A DNA stretch of 64,000 nucleotides from Rutidosis leptorrhynchoides (taxonomy: Eukaryota; Streptophyta; Magnoliopsida; Asterales; Asteraceae), in the NCBI RefSeq assembly GCF_046630445.1, contig NC_092334.1:194440001-194504000 (forward strand), in the 5' to 3' direction. A program made the translations under genes and the position numbers. Of the stretch, positions 13,452-23,998 are shown piece by piece (the first letter of the stretch is position 1; every line of letters begins with the position of its first letter). Below the pieces are notes generated by a model. That model was not told the DNA's origin. It was given only the letters and a program-made list of their open reading frames with translations, and searched no databases.

Positions 13452-13487
13452 GTACCTACCCGTTAAATAAATTTCGTCCCGAAATTT
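13452..13487 (-). promoter_or_regulatory. Gypsy polypurine tract and AAATTTCG palindrome
   Basis: Minus-strand TTTAACGGGTAGGTAC abuts the 3' LTR. The palindrome with arms AAATTTCG/CGAAATTT and a 3-nt centre occupies 13469-13487. Confidence 0.8.
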
Positions 13488-13492
13488 TAAAG

Positions 13493-16348
13493 TTGTACCT
13501 ATTTTGCGTTGTCCGGAAACAAATGTGGATACTTTTGTTTCATCTAATCCTCTCGTTCCCAAGTAAACTCGGGACCCCTTCGAGCATTCCAACGAACCTT
13601 AACGATTGGTATGTTGCTCTGCTTGAGCCGTTTAACTTCACGGTCCATGATTTCGACTGGTTCTTCTATGAATTGCAGTTTCTCATCGACTTGGATTTCT
13701 TCATGAGGAATGGTGAGATCTTCCTTTGCAAGACATTTCTTGAGGTTTGAGACGTGAAATGAATTATGTACCCCGGTGAGTTGTTGTGGTAACTCGAGTC
13801 GATAAGCTACCGGTCCGATGCGTTCGATGATCTTGAACGGGCCTACATACCTTGGGTTCAGTTTACCCCTTTTTCCAAAACGTATTACACCTTTCCAAGG
13901 TGACACCTTTAGCATAACCATGTCACCGATCTGAAACTCTAATGGTTTCCTTCGGACATCGGCGTAGCTCTTTTGGCGACTACGGGCTGTTTTCAATCTC
14001 TCCTTGATTTGCACTATCTTCTCAGTAGTTTCATGGATGATCTCGGGACCAGTTAATTGTCGATCTCCTACTTCATTCCAACAAATAGGGGATCAACACT
14101 TCCTTTCATACAGTGCTTCGAATGGTGCAGCTTTAATGCTCGCATGATAACTATTATTATACGAGAATTCTGCTAATGGTAGATATTTATCCCATCCATT
14201 TCCAAAATCGATAACACATGCCCTGAGCATGTCTTTAAGAGTCTGAATTGTTCTTTCACTCTGCCCGTCAGTTTGCGGATGGTATGCGGTGCTCATATCC
14301 AAACGGGTTCCCAGGGCCTCCTGTAGTGATTGCCAAAACTTTGATGTAAATCTACTATCACGATCGGATATAATGGAAATAGGTATTCCATGCATTGAAA
14401 CAATTTCCTTTATGTATAATCGTAATAGTTTCTCCATTCTATCTGTTTCCTTTATAGGCAAGAAATGTGCAGATTTGGTGAGACGATCAACTATTACCCA
14501 AATGGTGTCATAACCCCAGGCAGTCTTAGGTAACTTTGTGATGAAATCCATGGTAATACCATCCCATTTCCATTCTGGGATTTCTGGTTGTTGAAGTAAC
14601 CCTGACGGCTTCTGATGTTCTGCTTTGACTTTGGAACAAGTTAAACATTCCCCAACATATGTTGCAACATCTGTCTTTAAATTAGGCCACCAATAATGCA
14701 TCTTAAGATCTTGATACATCTTTCCAACTCCAGGATGTATCGAGTATCTTGTCTTATGTGCCTCATTCAATATCAACTTCCTTAATCCACCCAACTTCGG
14801 TACCCAAATACGGTTTGCAAAATATCGAATTCCGTCTTCCCGCATAACGAGTTGCTTCTCATACTTCTTCATTATTTCATTTCCTATGTTTTCTTTAGTA
14901 AGAGCTTCTCGTTGAGCCTCTTTGATTTGTGAGTTGAGATTCATGCGAATTTTTATGTTCATTGCTCGTACTCGAATTGGTTCCCGTTCCTTTCTGCTTA
15001 GAGCGTCGGCTACTACATTCGCTTTCCCGGGATGATAGCGAATCTCACAATCATAGTCGTTTATCAGCTCGAACCACCTACGTTGCCTCATGTTCAGCTG
15101 TTTCTGATCGAAAATATGTTGAAGGCTTTTATGATCAGTAAACACAGTGCATTTAACTCCATATAAATAGTGTCTCCATATCTTCAATGCAAACACTACT
15201 GCCCCCAATTCTAGATCATGCGTCGTATAATTCCGCTCGTGAATCTTCAATTGTCGAGATGCGTATGCAATAACTTTTTTTCGTTGCATAAGGACGCAAC
15301 CAAAACCTTGTCGCAAAGCGTCACAATATATCTCAAAATCATCGTTCCCATCAGGTAACGATAAAATAGGTGCCGTGGTCAACTTCTTCTTGAGTAATTG
15401 AAATGCACTCTCCTGCTCAACGGTCCATTCGTACTTCTTCCCTTTTTGTATTAACGCTGTCAATGGTTTAGCTATTCGGGAAAAATCTTGAATAAACCTT
15501 CTATAATAACCGGCTAAACCCAAAAATTGTCGTATCTGCGTTGGTGTCTTAGGAGTCTCCCATTTTTCAATGGCCTTAATTTTAGCTGGATCAACCTGAA
15601 TTCCTTTGCTACTAACAACGTGGCCTAGAAATTACACTTCTTTCAACCAAAATGTACACTTAGAAAATTTGGCGTATAACTGTTCTTTTCTTAACAATTC
15701 TAATACCAACCTTAAATGCTGCTCATGCTCTTGCTCACTCTTGGAATAGATAAGAATATCGTCAATAAAAACGATAAAAAACTTATCTAAATACGGACTA
15801 CAAACTCGATTCATGAGGTCCATGAATACAGCTGGCGCATTAGTCAACCCAAACGGCATGACCAAAAATTCATAATGACCGTAGCGTGTCCGAAAAGCAG
15901 TTTTCGGAATATCTTCTTCTTTGACACGTAATTGATGATAGCCCGATCTTAAGTCGATTTTCGAGTACACACATGATCCTTGCAATTGATCAAATAAGTC
16001 ATCAATTCTCGGTAGTGGATACCGATTCTTGATAGTTAACTTATTTAATTCACGATAATCTATACACATTCGGAAAGATCCATCTTTCTTCTTGACGAAT
16101 AAAAGCGGAGCTCCCCACGGTGAAGTGCTCGGTCGAATGAAACCACGGTCCAGTAATTCTTGTAACTGGCTTTGTAACTCTTTCATCTCAGATGGTGCAA
16201 GTCTATATGGAGCACGAGCCACTGGTGCAGCTCCTGGTACTAGATCTATTTGAAATTCTACAGATCTAAATGGAGGTAATCCCGGCAACTCTTCCGGACA
16301 TACTTCAGGAAAATCTCTTGCCACATGCACGTCGTTGATGCTCTTCAC
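13493..16348 (-). pseudogene. Gypsy pol: RT, RNase H, integrase, chromodomain-like tail
   Basis: RT (from about 16290) has [20 protein letters not shown] and the catalytic FIDD in [18 protein letters not shown] near 15632 replaces the Gln of the expected KEVQFLG. RNase H has [17 protein letters not shown] and FTDHKSL. Integrase has the HHCC zinc region (HPGVGKM to CLTCSKV), the [10 protein letters not shown] and SDRDSRF aspartates and [12 protein letters not shown] with the Glu. A TGA after ALYERKC (14090-14092) fits CGA to TGA. The tail ([20 protein letters not shown], then [12 protein letters not shown] and [12 protein letters not shown]) is chromodomain-like and is cut by a TAG shortly after WERED. 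All three stops are single transitions from sense codons. Confidence 0.92.
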
Positions 16349-17903
16349 TTTTCCTTCGTTTCGACTTTATTAACATGTGCTAGGATAGCATAGCACCCTC
16401 TCTTCAAGCACTTTTGAGCTTTCAAACAACTAATGAGTTTTAGCTTTGAGTTACCCTTCTCTCCATAAATCATTAATGGCGTTCTATCCTTACGAGGAAT
16501 GCGAATTGCCTTCTTGGCGCACACAACTTCAGCTCCTATTTTGGACATCCAGTACATGCCGACTATTACATCAAAACTTCCTAATTCTACGGGTATCAAA
16601 TCAATCTTAAATGTTTCTCCGGCTAAATTTATTTTACAATCACGGCAAATTTTATCGGCTTTAATTAGTTTACCATTAGCTAACTCAATCATGTACTTAG
16701 CATCTAGAGGTAATGATGAACAATTCAATTTAGCGTGAAAGTCTCTACACACGTAACTTCTATCGGCACCAGTATCAAATATAATAGATGCGGATAAGTT
16801 ATTAATGGTAAACGTACCCGTAACAAGCTCCGGGTCTTCATACGCCTCTCTAGCATTAATAACAAATGATCTTCCACGTGCAAATCTGTTATTCTTCTCT
16901 GGATTCGGGCACTAACTCTTATAATGACCCAGTTTCCCACACCCATAACAAGTAACAGTGGCCAAGGCAGTTCTATTTGCATTGGTGGCAGGAGTCTTGG
17001 TACCGTTTGTATTTGTAGCGGGAACCCTACAATCTTCAGTAAGATGACTTTTTCGATTACAATTGTTGCACACCACATTACAATAACCAGAGTGATGTTT
17101 GTGGCATCTGTTACATAAAGGATTTCATCCCTTGTAACCTGAGTTCGAACCGCTACCCGCACCTTGCGTGGTTTCTTGTTTCTTGTTGATTGTTGATGAT
17201 TACCTTCCCACTTTCTTTTGTTTCCCGATGTCTTGACATCGGTGTTCTTATCCAGGATAATCTGGTCCATCAACTCGTTCGCCATGGTGATAGCTTCATG
17301 AATAGTCTTGGGTTTGGATGCTGTAACATTTGCCTTGACCTTTTTAGGCAAACCGTCTTTGTACAGTTCAATCTTCCGTTCTTCGGTTGGTACCAATTCG
17401 GGACATAGCAAAGCTAATTCCATGAATCGCTGATTGTAGGTGGTGAGTTCAGTACCAACAGCTTTCAGGCTTCGTAATTCAGCTTCCAACTTCCTAACCT
17501 CGTTCCTTGGACAATATTCGTTGATTAGCATTGTTTTGAATTCTTCCCAAGGAGTATCATAAGCTACATCACCTCCTACGGCCTTCACATAGTTTTTTCA
17601 CCACGTGAGTGCACTATCTTGTAGGGTGCACGATGCATACTTTGTCATGTCCTTCTCAATACAACCACTGATTTTAAACACAGACTCAATCTTTTTGATC
17701 CACCGGGTTAAACCAACCGGTCCTTCTGTTCCACTGAATGATGAGGGCTTGCAACCTTGAAAAGTTTTGTAAGTGCACTCCACACGAGGATTTGGGTTAA
17801 CTGCAGCACCTCTTGCAGCCTCGACCCATAACATTCTGTCGTTCACTCGCTGATTGATGAGTTCCTGGATTTCTTGTTCCGTCATTCGGTTCAATCGCGC
17901 CAT
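16345..17903 (-). pseudogene. Gypsy gag and aspartic protease
   Basis: The start MARLNRMTEQEIQELINQ is the ATG at 17901-17903; a longer reading from 17939 is possible. The gag domain (CTYKTFQGCKPSSFSGTEG, then LTRWIKKIESVF) is broken by TGA after SALTW near 17598, where a Trp pair is expected. A frameshift in the basic linker near 17170-17200 throws the zinc-knuckle region out of frame. The protease active site FDTGADRSYV lies near 16765-16790. The conserved GMDWL has become GMYWM, losing its Asp. A frameshift and TGA at 16345-16352 separate protease from RT. Confidence 0.88.
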
Positions 17904-18053
17904 AATCTTCAACAAGAATGAAAAAAAATAATTATTCACATGGAATATTATTGATGTAGTATGTATTTACAGTACATCATAGCTTATTAATAATATAAAC
18001 CAGTTATTATTATAAAAGCCTTTTCTTCTTATTAGCGTTTTATAATTATATCT

Positions 18054-18076
18054 TGGGTAGTTCCTACCCGTTAAAG
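18054..18076 (-). promoter_or_regulatory. Leader copy of the polypurine-tract motif
   Basis: GGGTAGTTCCTACCCGTTAA on the plus strand, i.e. TTAACGGGTAGGAAC on the element strand, repeats the true polypurine tract (TTAACGGGTAGGTAC) and adds an inverted GGGTAG/CTACCC. The same arrangement occurs at 63257-63280 and 4532-4555. Confidence 0.65.
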
Positions 18077-18286
18077 TTCATACTTAATAGCTTAGTACCA
18101 AAATCAATTACTACCACCCAAATAATACTTAACCATGGAAAATTATTGCATTTCACACTTCACTATTTTACATATGCTTATCTTACATCAAACATTAAGC
18201 AAACCACACTAGTAATATTATACAAAACATTATATGATCCCATGGTTTAAAACAACAGCGCATCATTTAACCCAAAGCGTTTGTGT

Positions 18287-18685
18287 TCAAAGAAATCGCT
18301 TAAAGGTTATCCTGGTTGTCTCCCTGCGTTTTGGCTGAGGAACCGAAGAACTGGATGTCGGGATAGAACTAATTGGAATAGCGGGAATAGGTGTGGAAGT
18401 ATCTGGTGGAGTTGGTGCCACAACATCCTCTCTAGACTCGGGATTTAGATTTTCCATTTCAGTAGCCTTTCGTTTCTTTCCTCGTTCGAACTTGTCTTTC
18501 GTAATTTCCTGTATTTCTTCCTCCTCAGGATCACTTTCCGGTTCCTCTTCAATTGATTCATCCAGAACTTGTGAGTCTTTCCCAAAGGTATCGTTTTCAT
18601 CATCAGATAGATTAATGACTGGAACACCATCTGAAGAGTCTGGTTCGGAGTCGCTGAATGTGATAATAAGTTCAAAGCCAGACAT
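18287..18685 (-). CDS. Extra ORF in the gypsy leader, acidic protein of 132 aa
   Basis: This open ATG-started frame lies between the PBS and gag. Its N-terminus is acidic (DSEPDSSDGVPVINLSDDEND, then EEEPESDPEEEE), with a lysine-rich patch (KFERGKKRKATE), a Pro/Ser/Thr-rich region (PTPPDTSTPIPAIPIS) and a basic end (PKRRETTRITFKRF). I do not recognise the family. VINLSDDEND resembles a SUMO-interacting-type motif (hydrophobic core followed by acidic residues) and KRKRKA-like basic residues could be a nuclear signal; both are inference. It has no counterpart by sequence in the leader of the 55229-64000 element, which carries a different ORF. It could be a captured host fragment or an element-specific protein. 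Confidence 0.5.
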   Translation of the reverse strand: MSGFELIITFSDSEPDSSDGVPVINLSDDENDTFGKDSQVLDESIEEEPESDPEEEEIQEITKDKFERGKKRKATEMENLNPESREDVVAPTPPDTSTPIPAIPISSIPTSSSSVPQPKRRETTRITFKRFL

Positions 18686-18862
18686 CTATCACATAACAAC
18701 TAGCATGTTAATACCACATAATATTTACATATTAATTTTTAACCAACAAGGATAAGCAATAGTTTTCGAAATCAAACACGGTCAAAGTCCAGACTCACTA
18801 ATGCATCCTAACAAACTCGATAAGACACACTAATGCAAATTCTCTGATTCTCTAAGACCAAC

Positions 18863-18874
18863 GCTCTGATACCA
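18863..18874 (-). promoter_or_regulatory. Gypsy primer-binding site (initiator tRNA-Met)
   Basis: TGGTATCAGAGC on the minus strand, 2 nt inside the 5' LTR, complements the 3' end of plant initiator tRNA-Met. Confidence 0.92.
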
Positions 18875-18876
18875 CA

Positions 18877-19793
18877 TGTCATAACCCGACCTTAACCATA
18901 AGGACGAATACAATAACATATGATTTCATCGCGAGGTATTGACCTCTATATGCGACATTTTTCAAAAACTGCATTCGTTTTTACAATACAAACCATAGCT
19001 TTTATTACAAATACAAGGTTTAAACAACTTAATAATGATTATCGTTTAGCGATAATCTTAGACTTACAAACTTTACATGTGATAATAACAATACGAACTC
19101 CAACATATTTTACATTACAAATCCTCCGATATGCAGTTTTATTTTTGACACAAATATGCATACTCAAGATCTTGCTTAAATTCAACATGTTGCAGCGGAA
19201 GCTTTTAGTTATCACCTGAGAATAAACATGCTTAAAACGTCAACATAAAGTTGGTGAGATATAGGTTTAATGCCGGCAGCGTTATGAATATAGACCACAA
19301 GATTTCATATATAAACGTTTTAATAAAAATATTCTAAGTTGTTGAGAACTTGATAACCATACTTAACATTTAATCAACGTCGCATATTCCCTTTATTATG
19401 AAATCTTACTACACTGTACCAAGTGTAGTCACCAAAACGAAGTACTGTGCAACCGTTGAATACTGGTCGTCCAGTCCGGTTGGGGTTGTCAGGCCCGATA
19501 GATCTATCAACAGGATTCGCGTTTACAATGCCTCATGTAAATAGTAGTTACCAAGTTACAGGGAAGTATGCCAGTGGTACAACTCAACGTAGAATATATA
19601 TTTTTAATCACTTGTGTCCATAACGTAAATCATAAAATGCATGTATTCTCATCCCGAAATATTTAGAGTTTAAAAGTGGGACTATATACTCACTTTTGTC
19701 TTGAAGGTATTTAACTCGACTTGGTCTCTGATAGATATCACGAACCTAACCATATGTATAATATATCAACATATTTTCTTTTCAAGTAATCGT

Positions 19794-19838
<45 letters not shown>

Positions 19839-21477
19839 TTTTAATACTTTTAATATTTTCTTAGTCCGTAGTTAGCAATCCGATGTTAGTGGTCCACAAT
19901 TAGTTGCTTAAATAAAATAAATAAAGACCCCATCGTATTCGTATTGATCAGAATTAATCTTGACCCATGGTACCATGTTGTCAAATGACGTGTTGCGTAC
20001 ATAAAGTACCGTGTTGTCAAATGACGTGTTGCGTACAATCATGAGGTCTTATGATTAATCTTCTCGTGTTGTTTACGGGTGGTCCTGAAATATATAAAAT
20101 CAAATCATAAGTAAATATATATTAAATATTATGTTAATTAGCCAAGATATGATTAATCCGATTTTGTCATAATATGATATATTACAGGTCTTGAAGTGTT
20201 TTTAAAAATCAAATTAGAAGGATCTATTTAGTTTGCGAACAAGTTTGAAATCACTCAAACTATGTTCTTGTTGTTAAAATTTTATAACACAAAATAAGAT
20301 AGCTATATAAATATGAATCGAATAAGGTTATGAATAAGGTTACTACCTCAAGTTACTTGGACAAAGCTACTGGAAAAGGTAAGAAAAATATTGGAATCAA
20401 AAGAGTGGTGGAGTGGGATTGAAAGATTGGAAGTAATCTCCTTGAAATCGGATGACTATATTGATACGTTCTTGAGTAGGTAAATGAAGAGAGATTAGGG
20501 AGTGAATTAACTTGAAAGAAAATTGGAAATGAAATTGTATGTTTGTGTGTGCAAAATAGCATGATTATGGGATGGATATATAGGAGATTTAGTTTGTTCT
20601 CTTGCACAAAAGTCACACATGAGGTTAAATGGCTGGTTCCCACATGTAACATCATGTCTAGTGGCTGATCATTGAAGTTTATTGTTAGTATATACCAATA
20701 GTAAATACGTATAGAAGCTGGGTATGATACGGTTACATATACCCTAGATATACTTGTAGAAATTTTGAGGAATCGGAACGAGAATTCAAATATGGACGGG
20801 TTTATAACTGTAAAAGAGGCTCAAAACTGGGCTTTTATTTTTGGGTCAAACCGGGCCAAAATAAAATTTTAAGACATTTTTAATAAAGCTCGACCCCAGC
20901 CAGGGGCTCTGCCCCTTGGACCCCGCCAGGGGTTGCCACCCCTTGGACCCCGCTTATCGGGGGCGCTGCCCCCGAACCCCCGTCATAATCAAGATAAGTT
21001 CAAACAAGTGTGCACTCCACACTTCCCCAAACTTGTTCGATATTTATCAAGATTATTTTGGTTACAAATTAATCCCATTACACTTAAATCATATTGGTGA
21101 CATAGATCACCAACACATTATATATTGTAAGTATATATGTCAAAGAATGTTACATATAGTTATCGTTTTGAAAACTTAAGTTAGTGGTCTCAAAGTATAC
21201 TTATAACTCATTGTTGTTAGTTCACAATGAAATGTTAAACCATCCTTAAATCATGTTAAATATGTATAGATATGTACATATACATAATCGTATAATTATC
21301 GTGTGTTATATAGTTCGTGATATCATCGGTCAAATTGGACGGTCAAACGTTGTGTGAAACTCTTTTCAAAAACATAAGTCTCAACAGTTTGGATTGCTTA
21401 TCATGTTGGTAAGGTTTATTTTATGTAAATATTAATCTCATAAGTATAAAACGATCGGAAAAATCCGGGTCGTTACA
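18877..21477 (-). repeat. Gypsy 5' LTR (2601 bp)
   Basis: Ends are TG...CA. It contains the TGACG tandem repeat (19968-20048), the triple hairpin (20896-20982, with the third stem extended to GGGGGC), the motif GCATGTATTCTCATCCC at 19639-19655 and a splice-acceptor-like block near 19215. About 39 bp at 19381-19419 are absent from the other LTR. Confidence 0.93.
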
Positions 21478-21482
21478 ATAAC

Positions 21483-22310
21483 CGTTAGTAGAAATAACAG
21501 GAGCAGGTAAATCTAAGCATTGTAAAGCACGTTTTTCATTATTATTAAATGATAAATGTTTACTCTTAGAGAGTTGACAAGGAGAACAAAGACGCAGTTT
21601 CGGCAAAATTGAAGTAATCGATAACCGGCCTAGTTTATTCAAAAAAGAAATAATACTAAATGAAACATGTCCTAAACGGTTATGCCATAGTTCATAAGAT
21701 CCAAGAAGCTTTCTTGAATGCAATTGTGAAATAAAAGCCTTTTGTCCTCGCTCAAGAACATATAAATCATTGGTGCGCCTTCCTGTTGCCAGAATTTCTT
21801 TTGTCCGTCGGTTCTGAATCATAAATGCGTGATCGGAAAATAACACATCAACAGGATTGTCAGATGTTAGCTTGCTAATAGATAAAAGATTCTTTGTAAT
21901 ATAAGGTACTACAAGAACATCCAATAAGTGTAAATCCTGTGTAATTGAAGAATGACCAATATGGGTAATAGGAAGAGTGTTACCATTACCGAAAGTGACT
22001 GATTCTGTACCTGTGTATTGAGTTGCAGAGTCCAGGTATGCAGGTGAAGATGTCATTAGAAGAAGCTTCAGAGTCAACATACCAATCGGGCGAATCAGTT
22101 GATACATGACAATTTGACTGAAAGGCGTGAGCGAGGTTTGCGTCCAATGAAGGAGTACGTGCAACATAAGAATATTCAGGACATGATGAGGCATAATGCC
22201 CATCTTTACGACAAAGTTGGCAGCGAGGTAAGCGATTAAAAATAGTACTACGACCACCTCGACCGTGACCATGGGACCAGTTTCCACGCCCACGTGCAAA
22301 ACTATTTCAA
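21483..22310 (-). pseudogene. Copia gag C-terminus, protease and integrase N-terminus
   Basis: A zinc knuckle CQLCRKDGHYASSC is followed by DWYVDSEASS, where copia proteases have DSGASS, so the catalytic Gly has become Glu. A small frameshift directly after it moves the rest to another frame. The pre-integrase domain (LWHNRLGHVSFSIISFLNK to LCSPCQLSKSKH) keeps its H and C zinc ligands. The frame ends at PVISTNGY, where the gypsy element inserted; the other half resumes at 10850. A TGA near 22303 (RN*NSF) fits Trp to stop. Confidence 0.88.
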
Positions 22311-23011
22311 TTGCGTGGGCCAGATTGTGAGCTAGCTGAAAACGCAGCTGGGATCGTGGCAGAAGGTTGAACCGAAGTCAAAAATAATTCATGACTTTCG
22401 GCTTGGGACATAAGGTTGAGAAACGTGGTTCGTGGGCGTATAGCACGCTGTGTAGTGGAGAAGGTTTCAAAACCTGCACCTAAACCACAAAGATACCAAT
22501 GGTATTTATCAGCTTCATCAATCGGGTGTCCGATAGCCGTTAGTTGATCACAAATTGATTTAAACTTCTTGCCATAATCTGCAACAGTGGAAGTCCCCTT
22601 TTGAAGTTAGCGTAAAGCATCACGGAGAGTATGCATTCTATCAGTAGAATCATGACTATAAGCATCTGCAAGAGCACTCCAAACTTCTCTTGAAGCTTTT
22701 AATCCAAGAACAACAGCCATGGATTCTTCAGTCAGCGTAGATTGAAGAATAATTAAAGCACGTTGGTCTCCTTCAATCCATGTTGTATATTCTGGATTTG
22801 GAGAAGAAGAGCCATCAGTCACGATAACAGGAGAAGGTTTCGGTAGAGTGCCCTCGACATAGGATGTTAATTTCTGATACGCAAGAAGTGGTTCTATCTG
22901 ATGGCGCCACAGTAAATAGTTAGAGGAAGATAGCTTAATAGTAAGCATATGAAGAATGGTGTTCATGGAGAGTGTTCCATCGGCTGACGTAGAAGAAGGG
23001 GATGAAACCAT
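22311..23011 (-). pseudogene. Copia gag
   Basis: The ATG at 23009-23011 starts MVSSPSSTSADG, 66 bp inside the PBS. The domain (KLSSSNYLLWRHQIEPLLAY, GSSSPNPEYTTWIEGDQRAL, LKASREVWSALADAYSHDS) is the UBN2/Retrotran_gag type of plant copia elements. A TAA at 22607-22609 follows DALR and is a Gln codon (CAA) changed by one transition. The frame reopens as LQKGTSTVADYGKKFKSICD. Confidence 0.88.
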
Positions 23012-23076
23012 GATGAACCCTAAAGGAGAACGATCAGAAGAAAATAAGAAACGAGAGGGAGAGATATACTTTTAGG

Positions 23077-23085
23077 CTGATACCA
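23077..23085 (-). promoter_or_regulatory. Copia primer-binding site (initiator tRNA-Met)
   Basis: TGGTATCAG on the minus strand starts at the base after the 5' LTR end (zero spacer). The match to the initiator tRNA-Met 3' end stops after 9 nt. Confidence 0.85.
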
Positions 23086-23272
23086 TATGTGATATTAAAA
23101 ATAATTCCACACATATGTGGGATGTATTTCATTGACTTATATACACAATACAAAAAGAGATAAAAGGAAATACAGCAAAGGATTCCTATACTTAAGGATC
23201 AAGAAAAAATATATTCTTAAACTAATCTCAATGGATATGGAAATAAATACAAATCATATTTATCTCCTAATA
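23086..23272 (-). repeat. Copia 5' LTR
   Basis: 187 bp, one mismatch to 8113-8299, followed by the duplication ATTGG at 23273-23277. Confidence 0.95.
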
Positions 23273-23277
23273 ATTGG

Positions 23278-23590
23278 GATCATTCGAGGGGGACTAAACT
23301 ACCCGTTGTGATCATCTCCCGTTTCGACTATATCGATGCAGTGATAAACCCCGCCCCCATCACTGCCTAGGAGGAAACATCGAACCATACCACTACAATT
23401 GGTACGGTATTCAGTAATTATATATTTAAAAAATTTGATGTGGTACTTTCGATACGGTTCCGGTATTTTCATGTTTTAATACTCGGTACCGAATTCCAAA
23501 CATAAGTTGTCCATATGCTTACAATATACATACAAATTCCAGTTAATTCATTTATAATCGAGCGGTAGCGCAAAGTCAAATTCACAATCA
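23278..23590. other. Intergenic DNA, no gene seen
   Basis: The stretch contains a GGTAC-rich segment (gatacggttccggta, ctcggtaccga) and nothing coding. Confidence 0.7.
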
Positions 23591-23598
23591 GTTTCAAT

Positions 23599-23990
23599 CA
23601 CTGTTGCAAATCACCCCGTTTCGAGTCGTTGCGACGATTTGGTGACTAGCCCGTCCCGTCTCGAAGAAAACCATCTAATATGACAGTCAGCGATCAAAAT
23701 TTCTAGTCAAAGTTGAAAAAATCATGTCAATGTCTCCCAAAATTCGAAAAATCCATAAAGTCGGTAAAATCAGTCAAATTTGTGGTATTTTAGTTTGAAT
23801 TATCTGTATTATATTAACGGTGATAGCGATTATGAGTACAAATTAGTCGATTAAAGTTTTTAGCTTTAAAATATGTACACATATATACATTTATATACTT
23901 ATATCTTTAAAAGTCAACTTTGGTCAACATCCGTCTCGACCTTTTAGGACCCAACCGTCTCGATCCCGTCTAACGTCTTTTACAACCTTG
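23599..23990. mobile_element. hAT-type MITE (392 bp)
   Basis: The termini CACTGTTGCAAA and, inverted, CAAGGTTGTAAA agree at most positions, and the element is flanked by an exact 8-bp duplication GTTTCAAT (23591-23598 and 23991-23998). An 8-bp duplication with short CA-starting inverted termini is characteristic of hAT elements. Its ends also carry repeated CCGTCTCG-like blocks. It has no ORF. Confidence 0.8.
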
Positions 23991-23998
23991 GTTTCAAT

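Larger units (their letters stand above)
10856..21477 (-). mobile_element. Ty3/gypsy chromovirus-type retrotransposon nested in the copia integrase
   Basis: It is flanked by the duplication ATAAC (10851-10855 and 21478-21482) inside the copia integrase reading frame. LTRs are 10856-13451 and 18877-21477. PBS, extra leader ORF, gag, protease, RT, RNase H, integrase and a chromodomain-like tail lie between them in that order on the minus strand. The domain order and the [10 protein letters not shown] style of integrase suggest the Tekay/Del branch, by inference. All coding parts carry lesions. Confidence 0.95.
8113..23272 (-). mobile_element. Ty1/copia LTR retrotransposon with a nested gypsy insertion
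   Basis: Two 187-bp LTRs (8113-8299 and 23086-23272) differ at one base (t at about 8212 versus g in the other copy) and are flanked by the 5-bp duplication ATTGG (8108-8112 and 23273-23277). Removing the nested gypsy element and one ATAAC copy leaves an element of about 4.5 kb, normal for copia. The coding order gag, protease, integrase, RT, RNase H on the minus strand is the copia order. Several coding lesions make it non-autonomous despite near-identical LTRs. Confidence 0.95.

Noticed and set aside
13493-17903. Endogenous pararetrovirus or other viral insertion
   Set aside because: LTRs, target duplications, initiator tRNA-Met PBS and integrase with chromodomain-like tail identify LTR retrotransposons; no movement or coat-type protein is seen.
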